64,000 nt of DNA from JAPLST01 sp964397565 (GTDB lineage Bacteria; Auribacterota; UBA3054; JAPLST01), in contig CAYNJC010000005.1 of assembly GCA_964397565.1 (NCBI GenBank), positions 1-64,000 on the forward strand. The letters are read 5' to 3'. Under the pieces are notes generated by a model. That model saw only the letters and a list, made by a program, of their open reading frames with translations, did not search any database and was not told where the DNA came from. Shown here one piece after another: positions 34,520 through 42,057 of this stretch. The position numbers were made by a program, and so were the translations under genes. Within the stretch, counting starts at the first letter, position 1; every line of letters starts with the position of its first letter.

Positions 34520-36409
34520 ATGACTAGTGCCGTGCGATCCACCTCGTCGTTGCTCGACCGCCGCATGCGCGGCAGACCGCGCTTGCTGTTGCTGTTTCTG
34601 ATTCTAATGATGCTGGCAACGGCAGCCGGCATTGTTTACTCTGTCGCGCAGTTCCGTGCAGGAGAGCGGCTGGACACCGCGCAATCGCACGACATTCTCG
34701 TCGCATTCGCGCGCGCGCTGGACGTGTGGCTGCCTGAGGCATGCACGCGCGCAGAGCCGCAGTTGCAGACCTCCGGCGTGGCGCGTGCAATCATCACCAT
34801 TGCCGACGATGGCACGCCGGTGATGCCGCCGTGTACCTATGCGCTGCAAGCCTGCGCGACCTCCTCGCTCGCGCGCTTGGTTGAAAATTATTTTCCGACA
34901 ACCATCTGGTCAAATGTGCCAGTGGCCGCGCTGACCAACGACGCGGCCGGGCAGGTCGTGACCGACCCGGTACTGGCGCGGCTGGTGCGGCATGACCGCG
35001 CGACGGCGGTCGAGATTGCCTGGCGCGTGGCCGAAGCTGCGCAAACCGCGGGCGATACCAATCGCGCCAGCGCAGTCTATCGCCTACTGCAAGAATGCTA
35101 TGCCCACGAAATGGATGCGCATGGATTCCCAGTTCGGCTGGCCGCATGGTTGGAAGAACTTGCGCTGCAGCGCCACACGCCTTGGTTTGATTCTGCGGCG
35201 GCGCAATGGCTGGACGCCGCCGGCGCGTTGGACCTGCGCACCGCGCCGGATGCGCGCGATGCCACGCTGGCGCTGGTGCAACGGCTGGCGTGGCTGGGCG
35301 CCGATCCGAGTCTTGTGCAGCGCGCACGCGTGATGCTTGCCGCATTTCTGCCGCAGACCGGGCTGTGCGTGCGGGTCGCCGGCAGTGACGCCGGACGCGC
35401 AACCACTACCAGCTACTGGCTTGACGAAGACCGCTGTGTCACGTGGATTGCAGACGAATGGCAGTCCGCGGCGGCGGCGCACGCCAGTAATAGTTTTGTG
35501 CATATCGTCGTTCGCCGACCGTTTGAGCCGGCGGCGCTGGGTGAATGTGCCGCAACCAATCTATATGGTGTTACCCTGGCCCTGGTGCCGTTTGACGCCG
35601 CGCGCTGGGCGGCCCGGTATCGTGTGCGCATGCTGGCACAGATTGGCGGGCTGAGCGGGCTGTTCATCCTGCTGGTGTGGCTGACGATCCGAGCCGCGCG
35701 CCTGCTGGGCGCCGAACGCCTGCTGCTGGCGCATCAATTGAATTTTGTGGCGGCAGTCAGTCACGAATTGCGCACACCGATTGCCGCCGTGCGCGCACTG
35801 GCCGAAACGATCGAGCGCGGTGTCGTGCACGAGCCGGACGACCAGCACGAATACGCCAAGCTGATCATGTCGGAAAGCGACCGGCTGACGCAGTTGGTCA
35901 ACAACATTCTTGATGTGGCGCGCGCGCCGAGTGCCGGCCGGGCACTGGCCCTGCAGCCGGTAGCACTCGACAAAGCCGTCGCCGCGGCGGTCGCCACCGT
36001 CAGTCTGGCCGCGGCGCAAAGAGGCATCGTGATCACCGTGCGTACGCAGGCGACGCCGGTGGTGAACGGCAACGTGCAAGCGTTGGAGCGCATTGTGTAT
36101 AATTTGTTGGACAATGCCGTCAAATATTCCGGCACGGCCCGCGAAATTGTCGTGACGATTGCCGCGGATGCCACGCACGCCAGCGTGACCGTCCAGGATT
36201 TCGGCATTGGCATTGCGCCCGATGAGCACGCGCGCATTTTCCAGCGGTTCTATCGCGTTGGTGATGAGCTGACGCGCGAGTATCCCGGCGTAGGCCTCGG
36301 CTTGGCCATTGTGCGCGAGCTGGCGGAAGCGCTCGGTGGCAGTGTCAGCGTCGAGAGCGCGCTGGGTAAAGGCAGCGCGTTCACCGTAACCCTGCCGCGC
36401 GAAAGCTGA
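34520..36409 (+). CDS. Membrane sensor histidine kinase
   Basis: 629 residues from ATG 34520, probably leaderless. Membrane helices at about 19-39 and 376-394 enclose a ~335-residue periplasmic sensor region with no family I recognise. There is no HAMP domain; the HisKA box follows directly, AVSHELRTPIAAVRAL with phospho-acceptor His415. HATPase_c motifs: N box NLLDNAVKY, G1 DFGIGIAPDE, F box IFQRFYR, G2 GVGLGLAIV. It partners the response regulator 192 bp downstream. Confidence 0.93.
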   Translation: MTSAVRSTSSLLDRRMRGRPRLLLLFLILMMLATAAGIVYSVAQFRAGERLDTAQSHDILVAFARALDVWLPEACTRAEPQLQTSGVARAIITIADDGTPVMPPCTYALQACATSSLARLVENYFPTTIWSNVPVAALTNDAAGQVVTDPVLARLVRHDRATAVEIAWRVAEAAQTAGDTNRASAVYRLLQECYAHEMDAHGFPVRLAAWLEELALQRHTPWFDSAAAQWLDAAGALDLRTAPDARDATLALVQRLAWLGADPSLVQRARVMLAAFLPQTGLCVRVAGSDAGRATTTSYWLDEDRCVTWIADEWQSAAAAHASNSFVHIVVRRPFEPAALGECAATNLYGVTLALVPFDAARWAARYRVRMLAQIGGLSGLFILLVWLTIRAARLLGAERLLLAHQLNFVAAVSHELRTPIAAVRALAETIERGVVHEPDDQHEYAKLIMSESDRLTQLVNNILDVARAPSAGRALALQPVALDKAVAAAVATVSLAAAQRGIVITVRTQATPVVNGNVQALERIVYNLLDNAVKYSGTAREIVVTIAADATHASVTVQDFGIGIAPDEHARIFQRFYRVGDELTREYPGVGLGLAIVRELAEALGGSVSVESALGKGSAFTVTLPRES

Positions 36410-36601
36410 ATCTTTACGAAGAGTTATAAGAGATGGCAAGAGAGACAAAGAGTGCATGAAAATTGTCCTCGTCAACAATCACTTTTGGGAGTTGGTGCAT
36501 GAATCACGGTACCCCGAATACCTTACAACCAAAAATGCCTTCTGCCTCTTTTGGACTCTTGCTGCACTCTTGTCCTCTTCGTTAACATTTTTTTTATTTT
36601 T
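36410..36601. other. Intergenic between kinase and regulator
   Basis: An imperfect inverted repeat (AAGAGAGACAAAGAGTGCA near 36438 against TGCACTCTTGTCCTCTT near 36565) spans the gap. A short frame from ATG 36456 is hydrophobic but has no supporting evidence. The regulator may have its own transcript. Confidence 0.4.
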
Positions 36602-37279
36602 ATGCCATTGACCATTCTCATTGCTGACGACGAAGCGGTGCTGCGCAAAGTGCTGGTGCGCAATTTCGAGGCCGAGGGCTATCGCGTGCTCGAAGCGGCC
36701 GACGGCGAAGAAGCGCTGCATCTGGTGCGCACCCACGCCGTCGCGCTGATCGTGCTCGATATCATGATGCCGAAAATCAATGGCTATCATGTCTGCAGCA
36801 CCTTGCGCGCAGAAGGCAATCGCGTGCCCATCATCATGCTGACCGCGCGCGGCGAAACGAATGACCGCATTGACGGCTTCGAGCTTGGCGCGGATGATTA
36901 TGTTGTCAAGCCGTTCTCGATCAAGGAACTGCTCCAGCGTGTCGCCGCCGTCCTGCGGCGCAGTCAGTCCGCGCTCGAGCAACAAGTGACGCGCGGCACG
37001 TGGACTTTCGATTTCGCGCGCTGGACCGCCGCGCATGCCGGCGTGCCAGTCGAGTTCACCCGCAAAGAGCTGGAAATGCTGCAACTGCTGATCGCCCGCG
37101 ATGGTCGGCCGGTCACGCGCGACGAGTTTCTCGACCAGCTCTGGCCGCCGGAGACGTATCCGACCAATCGCACGATTGACACGCACATCCTCGCGCTGCG
37201 CAGGAAGCTCGCGCAGGGCACGGGTCTGAGCATCGCGACCGAACACCGCCATGGGTATAAGCTTGTCGTCGGGCCATGA
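36602..37279 (+). CDS. OmpR/PhoB-family response regulator
   Basis: 225 residues from ATG 36602. Receiver domain: acidic D9-D10-E11, phospho-acceptor D53 in IVLDIMMPKINGY, T81 and K103 (VVKPF). A winged-helix DNA-binding domain follows at about 130-225, with FTRKELEMLQLLI, DEFLDQLWPPETYPTNRTIDTHILALRRKL and HRHGYKLV. OmpR-family proteins bind direct repeats spaced about 11 bp, which fits the boxes upstream of the kinase and of the gene at 39203. The gene ends directly at the first palindrome cluster. Confidence 0.94.
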   Translation: MPLTILIADDEAVLRKVLVRNFEAEGYRVLEAADGEEALHLVRTHAVALIVLDIMMPKINGYHVCSTLRAEGNRVPIIMLTARGETNDRIDGFELGADDYVVKPFSIKELLQRVAAVLRRSQSALEQQVTRGTWTFDFARWTAAHAGVPVEFTRKELEMLQLLIARDGRPVTRDEFLDQLWPPETYPTNRTIDTHILALRRKLAQGTGLSIATEHRHGYKLVVGP

Positions 37280-37300
37280 GCATGCCCTCCCTCTGTCCTC

Positions 37301-37712
37301 CCCACCGGCCTTGCGCCGATGGAAGGAAAGATTGGGAGGAGGGCCGGCGCGCGTGGTGTCTCTGTCCTCCCCACCGGCCTTGTGCCGGTGGAAGGGAAGA
37401 TTGGGAGGAAAACTGGCGCGCCCGGTGCCTCTATCCTCCCCACCGAGCTCGCCTCGGTGGGAGGAAAGATTGGGACGAAGGCCGGCGCTTGGTGTCTCTG
37501 CCCTCCCCACCGAGCTTGCCTCGGTGGGAGGGAAGATTGGGAGGAAGGACGGCGCGCTTGGTTTTTCTCAATCTCCTTCACCCACGACGCGAGGTCGTGG
37601 GGGTCTTCTGCATCTGCCCTCCCCACCGAGCTTGCCTCGGTGGGAGGGAAGATTGGGACGAAGGCCGGCGCGCTTGGTTTTTCTCAATCTCCTTCACCCA
37701 CGGCATGAGGCA
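37301..37712 (+). repeat. A/B palindrome cluster 1 (five A hairpins, one complete B, one broken B)
   Basis: A hairpins (CCCACCG...CGGTGGG type) at 37301-37322, 37370-37391, 37439-37461, 37506-37528 and 37622-37644, each followed by GGAAGATTGGGA. B hairpins (CCCACG...CGTGGGGGTCTT) at 37581-37601, and a broken one at about 37699-37712 next to the HUH-protein start. The loop words GGCCTTGTGCC, GAGCTTGCCTC and GATCCGCGCC vary between copies, with paired changes that keep the stems. Confidence 0.95.
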
Positions 37713-37718
37713 TGACTA

Positions 37719-38507
37719 ATGTTGTATACAGGACAAGGCAACAACATTGTTCATCGGTTGCAATATGGTTGGACAGGCTGGACCACCGGCGCACCCTTAG
37801 ATTCGCAGACAGTTACTGCCGTGCTGGAACAGTCACCGTCAGTTTTTACACAAGATCACCTAACTGTTGATGCGGTTCATGTGCAGGACGATATGCTACA
37901 GGTCTTGTTCAGCACGGACGCAGAGACAAGTCCTGCGACACTCGCACAACGCGCCAAAGGTCGGCTCCAGCATGCGCTCCGCGCGCAGGGCCATGCAGTT
38001 GTGTTCAGCCGCAAGGTTGCCGTACGCAGTGTTGGGCACAACGTGCGCGCGGTGGTCGAGCAGTATCTGGGGCGACAGCTGGCAAAAGAAGACTTTGCTG
38101 ATCCACGCTTTGTGGCGAGGCTGCAGCAGTACACGGTGACTGTACCAACGGTTGATCTCTCCAAGCCTGCGGAAACTGCACACGGTCGCTATTGGTACAA
38201 TCTGCACCTGGTCTTGGTTGTCAGCGGTCGTCATAGATTCGTTGAAGAGTGCGAACTGGCGTGCATTCGCGACGGGATTCTGGCGGTTGGTGAAAAGCTG
38301 GCGTGCCAAGTGGCAATGGTGTCGGTTATGCCGGACCATGTCCATTGTGCGTTGCGCGGTGATCCGCAACGGTCACCCAACAACATTGGTTGCGCATTCC
38401 AAAATGGGGTCGCCGAACAGATGCGCAGCGGTCGCATATGGGAAGATCAGTTCTATGTTGGCACGTTCAGCGAGTATGATGTGGATGCCATTCTATGCAA
38501 GCACTAG
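37719..38507 (+). CDS. Two-domain HUH (Y1, IS200-like) protein linked to the A/B palindromes
   Basis: 262 residues. The C-terminal half (about 156-262) has WYNLHLVLVV followed by VSVMPDHVHCALRGDP, the Y1-transposase HUH motif (His207, His209). The N-terminal half aligns without gaps over 20 residues (53-72 against 201-220), but its HVH has become Met-Leu-Gln (59-61). The N half continues to VGHNVRAVVEQYLGRQ with Tyr116 in the position of the catalytic tyrosine helix; the C half reaches the same helix (EYDVDAILCKH) but has His262 and a stop codon there. So the chain looks like a fused pseudo-dimer with one composite active site. Palindrome clusters of a single family abut both ends, as with RAYT genes and REP sequences. 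There are no terminal inverted repeats of an ordinary insertion sequence. The start codon follows the broken B hairpin. Confidence 0.75.
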   Translation: MLYTGQGNNIVHRLQYGWTGWTTGAPLDSQTVTAVLEQSPSVFTQDHLTVDAVHVQDDMLQVLFSTDAETSPATLAQRAKGRLQHALRAQGHAVVFSRKVAVRSVGHNVRAVVEQYLGRQLAKEDFADPRFVARLQQYTVTVPTVDLSKPAETAHGRYWYNLHLVLVVSGRHRFVEECELACIRDGILAVGEKLACQVAMVSVMPDHVHCALRGDPQRSPNNIGCAFQNGVAEQMRSGRIWEDQFYVGTFSEYDVDAILCKH

Positions 38508-38518
38508 CTTGCCCTACC

Positions 38519-39085
38519 CACCGATCCACGCCGTTGGCGGGACCGGTGGGAGAAAAGATTTGGAATATGGTCGGCGGGCCCGGCGCCTCTGCCCTCCCCA
38601 CCGGTCCGCGCCGTTGGCGGGACCGGTGGAAGGGAAGATTGGGAGGAAGGACGGCGTGTTGGTTTTTCTCAATCTTATTCACCCACGATCCCGCCGCCGG
38701 CGGGATCGTGGGGGTCTGCCCTCCCACCGNNNNNNNNNNNNNNNNNNNNNNNNNNNNNNNNNNNNNNNNNNNNNNNNNNNNNNNNNNNNNNNNNNNNNNN
38801 NNNNNNNNNNNNNNNNNNNNNNNNNNNNNACCGATCCACGCCGTTGGCGGGACCGGTGGAAGGAAAGATTGGGAGGAGAGTCGGCGCGCCCGGTTTTTCT
38901 CAATTTTATTCACCCACGATCCCGCCGCCGGCGGGATCGTGGGGGTCTGCCCTCCCACCGATCCACGCCGTTGGCGGGACCGGTGGAAGGAAAGATTGGG
39001 AGGAGAGTCGGTGCGCGAATCACCATTTCATAATCTTTGCTCCCACCGATCCCGCCGCCGGCGTGGATCGGTGGGGAGCACTAAG
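38519..39085 (+). repeat. A/B palindrome cluster 2, interrupted by an assembly gap
   Basis: A hairpins of the CCCACCGATCCACGCCG...GGTGGG kind begin at about 38519, 38606, the gap edge 38722, 38829 and 38954, and a closing inverted version lies near 39045-39075. B hairpins with CCCACGATCCCGCCGCCGG arms lie at about 38681-38711 and 38912-38942. Loop sequences differ from cluster 1 (GATCC.CGCCG rather than GAGCTTGCCTC). Confidence 0.93.
38730..38829. other. Assembly gap (100 N) inside palindrome cluster 2
   Basis: A run of 100 N between two near-identical palindrome modules. The number of modules in the cluster is therefore uncertain. Confidence 0.98.
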
Positions 39086-39116
39086 AAAAAGTGTTAGAAC
39101 AGGATTATGTGCCCTC

Positions 39117-39159
39117 TTGACATCGGTGTGACAACTGCACCAATCGCATCTGCTATGAT
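39117..39159 (+). promoter_or_regulatory. Promoter with the same TTGACA-N5-GTGACA direct repeat as the kinase gene
   Basis: TTGACA (39117-39122), GTGACA (39128-39133), then 20 bp to TATGAT (39154-39159). Both repeats are followed at identical distances by the -10 box, as at 34471-34513, including the shared GTGACAACT word. A GTTACTCTGTAAC palindrome (39171-39183) lies in the leader. Confidence 0.7.
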
Positions 39160-39202
39160 GGTGGCACAACGTTACTCTGTAACCTGAATCAGGAAGGTTG
39201 GT

Positions 39203-41386
39203 ATGAAATGGATTGTTTCAATTGCCGTTAGTGCTGCTCTTGCCTGCGCCGCCGTCAGCACGGATGTTGCCATCAAGGAAATCGAGCATCAACTTTACAT
39301 TCAGGGCGCGCCGGCAGTTGCGACCGATGCTGCGCTGCGCCTGTTGCAGGATCACAGTTTGACCACCGACCAGCTTGCGCGCGTGGCCGGCGTGGCGCAG
39401 ACCGCCGCGCTGCGCAACGGCCAGGCCGAGGTGATGCGCACAACCATGACCGCCCTGACCGACAAAGGCCTGCCGTGCGACGACCTGCGCAATGCCTTGG
39501 CGCTCGGCGGCGACAGTCCGCGCGATGCGAATGCCAACCGCAACGTTCGCGACGCGCTGCAATATCAATGGACCACGCTGGACTGGCGCAGCTCCCAGGT
39601 GGATCGCACCACCTTTGATGAGTATTTGGACGGGCTGACGCAGCGCACAAATCTGGCCGAAGTGATTCGCGTGCAGACCAGCCTGCTGCGCACGATCATG
39701 CAAAACTGGTTCTTCAATGCGGCCGCAATGGGCATCAGCTCCAACATGGTCACGCGCCATTATCAGCGACTGCTCAACGATCTGGCATGGACAGACGCCG
39801 GCTACGCGCCGGCGCCGGTGGCGCGCGCACTCGAACGCTGGTACGCTACGGCGCGAGAGTACATCATCGAAAAGCAGCCCTATCTAGCCATGGCGGCCGT
39901 CAACAACCTGGCGCGATACGCCTCGTTTGCGGCGCTGCAACTGCGCGAACCGGATGTCCTGAATGTGCAATTGTCGCGATTGCATAAGACCGCCGCCGCT
40001 ATTGTTTACGATACGCCAAAGCTGGAACGTTCGTTATGCGCTGGTGCCAAGGTTGTTAACGGAAAGCTGCGAGACTGGAACGTGTCGATATGGCAAATAT
40101 CTTTTGGCGATGGGCCTTTTTCCGCAGGACTCATGCGCGTTCCAACGCCTTATTATCTTCAGAGCGCACTTGAGATTTATTCGACAAACATGCCACCAAA
40201 ACGCATATGCGATCTTTTTTCAATAGGTGACTTAACAAACACGCCATTTACATTTAACGGAGCAATGTGGGGTTCAGGTGGCGGCAGAACAGTCGAATGT
40301 GAATGGGACCTGTCCAACACACTTGTGTGGACTCTCGGTGCACATCACGAGAGCGCTTGGTATACCCAAGTAACTTTTACAGGGCATTGGCTGCGGGCCG
40401 TCTGGCAGCAGCGCTTTGACGCCTTGAGCAACAGCATCTGGCAGCTTGACGCGCCGCTGAATGAGATTCGCAAGTATGTTGCCACAACGACCGCGCCGGC
40501 CGCGCCGGCCGCGCCAGCCAACGGCAAAGCGGCGCTGCGACAGCAAGCCGAAGAGGCGCTGCGCCTATTCCTGCGCGAAGGGCCGCTGTGCACCACCGCT
40601 GCCGTGGCTGCGGCCAAGACGCTTCTTATGACGCCGTCATGCCTTAGTATGGACATGCCGGAGGATCTGCGTGCGTATCCGCGCATAAGCAAAGATCTCA
40701 CGAAGTGGATATTGGAAATGTGGCGCAACCATCTTGACGGTGTTACGGCCAATGAATACGCACCGTGGTGGGCTGTGTACATTTTGCCGCAACTGACAAC
40801 ATTGCAGAAGGCATTGCACACCACAGAAGATAATGCGTTGAAACAACAGTTTCTCGGAAAATTCTTGTCTGCGAACGAACTCAGCATTATGAATCCTTTG
40901 GAATTCCTTGCGCCCGCCGCGGGGCTGTTTCGTTCCATGGCGACGAGCAGTGAGTATTGCCCGGAAAGCGAGCAGCTCACTGCCATCATACAAACGCGTG
41001 TGGAGGAGGCGCTCAACGGCGCAGATTTTTCGAATTACTCCGTAAACTATGCGATTATGTTCCAGCGTTGCCTGCCGGTGATGATGCGCGATGTTAGCAC
41101 TGGCGCTGCCGACGATTGTGTGTTGAACCAGCGGTTGCCCTTCTTGAACTGGATAACGCAGGCGCGGTTGACGGCGACACGGGAGGAATTGGCGTGCGCC
41201 GCGGAGCAGCACAGCTTGAATTATGCGATTGTTGCGCAGCGTCTGGCGGAGCTGGCGCGCGGATTAGGCGAAGACGCGGGCCTGCCGCCCAGCACCAACA
41301 ATTGGGTTGGCATACTGAATGCCGAGGTCGGCGCCACAAACACGCCCGGCGTATTGCCGGCGGCTGGCGCAGCGCGCGCGAAGTAG
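39203..41386 (+). CDS. Large exported protein of unknown function
   Basis: 727 residues; AGGAAGG lies five bases before the ATG. Signal peptide about 1-17 (KWIVSIAVSAALACAAVS). I recognise no domain. The chain is mostly helical, with TPR-like stretches near 20-110, a Trp- and Tyr-rich centre (about 265-395) and an Ala/Pro linker (TTAPAAPAAPANGKA, about 433-447). The centre (DNA about 39990-40380) and a part of the C-terminal half are clearly less GC-rich than the flanks, so the gene may be mosaic. Its promoter shares the kinase-type direct repeat, making it a candidate target of that two-component system. Confidence 0.7.
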   Translation: MKWIVSIAVSAALACAAVSTDVAIKEIEHQLYIQGAPAVATDAALRLLQDHSLTTDQLARVAGVAQTAALRNGQAEVMRTTMTALTDKGLPCDDLRNALALGGDSPRDANANRNVRDALQYQWTTLDWRSSQVDRTTFDEYLDGLTQRTNLAEVIRVQTSLLRTIMQNWFFNAAAMGISSNMVTRHYQRLLNDLAWTDAGYAPAPVARALERWYATAREYIIEKQPYLAMAAVNNLARYASFAALQLREPDVLNVQLSRLHKTAAAIVYDTPKLERSLCAGAKVVNGKLRDWNVSIWQISFGDGPFSAGLMRVPTPYYLQSALEIYSTNMPPKRICDLFSIGDLTNTPFTFNGAMWGSGGGRTVECEWDLSNTLVWTLGAHHESAWYTQVTFTGHWLRAVWQQRFDALSNSIWQLDAPLNEIRKYVATTTAPAAPAAPANGKAALRQQAEEALRLFLREGPLCTTAAVAAAKTLLMTPSCLSMDMPEDLRAYPRISKDLTKWILEMWRNHLDGVTANEYAPWWAVYILPQLTTLQKALHTTEDNALKQQFLGKFLSANELSIMNPLEFLAPAAGLFRSMATSSEYCPESEQLTAIIQTRVEEALNGADFSNYSVNYAIMFQRCLPVMMRDVSTGAADDCVLNQRLPFLNWITQARLTATREELACAAEQHSLNYAIVAQRLAELARGLGEDAGLPPSTNNWVGILNAEVGATNTPGVLPAAGAARAK

Positions 41387-41410
41387 GGGGCATCAAGCCG
41401 GTCGCACCGT

Positions 41411-41650
41411 TACGGTCGCCGGGGCCGGCGACCCTCCCGCAGAGGCGTTTTTCGGGAGGGACGCGGGTCCCCGCGTCCAGACGCTGCTGTTACGGTCGCC
41501 GGGGCCGGCGACCCTCCCGCAGAGGCGTTTCCCGGGAGGGACGCGGGCCCTCGCGTCTAGACGCTGCTGTTATGGTCGCCGGGGCCGGCGACCCTTCCGC
41601 AGAGGCGTTTTTCGGGAGGGACGCGGGCCCCCGCGTCCAGACGCTGCTGT
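41411..41650 (+). repeat. 80-bp tandem repeat, three copies, three hairpins each
   Basis: Exact 80-bp period at 41411-41490, 41491-41570 and 41571-41650. Each unit folds into GGTCGCCGGGGCCGGCGACC, CTCCCG...CGGGAG and GACGCGGG...CCCGCGTC, followed by AGACGCTGCTGT. A lone partial copy of the first hairpin lies at 6105-6130. Confidence 0.95.
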
Positions 41651-41924
41651 AGCTGCCGCGCTTAGGTCGCCAGATTGCAATTATCCGCAGCAGATTCGCG
41701 ACACGGAGGTCGCTCCCATGCCGCCGGTGGCGGCACTGGCCCAAAGCCAGCGGCATGGTGCGTCAGTGCGTCAATAGGTCGTGGGGCGCTTCTGCATCTG
41801 CCCTCCCCACCGATCCGCGCCGTTGGCGGGACCGGTGGAAGGGAAGATTGGGAAGAAGGCCAACGCGCCTGGTTTTCTCAATCTTATTCACCCACGATCC
41901 CGCCAACGGCGGGATCGTGGGGGT

Positions 41925-41952
41925 CTTAAACTTAAAACCTTAAACTTTAAAC
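41925..41952. repeat. Heptamer array (CTTAAAC)n
   Basis: CTTAAAC, TTAAAAC, CTTAAAC, TTTAAAC directly follow the B hairpin of the A/B module. Confidence 0.8.
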
Positions 41953-41980
41953 TCGGTGCCGGCGCAGCGCCTGGCACCGT

Positions 41981-42009
41981 TTGACATGCCCCGCCTGGCT
42001 TGCTACACT
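41981..42009 (+). promoter_or_regulatory. Promoter of the radical SAM operon
   Basis: TTGACA (41981-41986), a 17-bp spacer and TACACT (42004-42009). Transcription would start near 42016, giving a ~40-nt leader with GAGG five bases before ATG 42058. Confidence 0.85.
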
Positions 42010-42057
42010 GTTCGCACGCGATAGCTGATCCTGTTCAATGACCACCCCGAGGTGCCC

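Larger units (their letters stand above)
41387..42057. repeat. Repeat-rich intergenic region before the radical SAM operon
   Basis: Three 80-bp tandem units (41411-41650), a GATTCGCGAC palindrome (41687-41719), a complete A/B module (A 41806-41838, B 41891-41921), a heptamer array (41925-41952) and a promoter (41981-42009). Open frames through it are artefacts of the repeats. Confidence 0.9.

Noticed and set aside
36456..36610. Small hydrophobic frame between kinase and regulator
   Set aside because: Starts and ends inside an inverted repeat and overlaps the regulator start; no independent support.
37251..37715. Long open frames running through the palindrome clusters (also 38495-39097 and 41319-41777)
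   Set aside because: They consist of repeat sequence read in several frames and give the same Pro/Gly/Arg-rich strings; no start signal or family.
37719..38507. Ordinary IS200/IS605 insertion sequence
   Set aside because: No subterminal element ends, no TnpB partner, and the palindromes are dispersed far beyond the gene.
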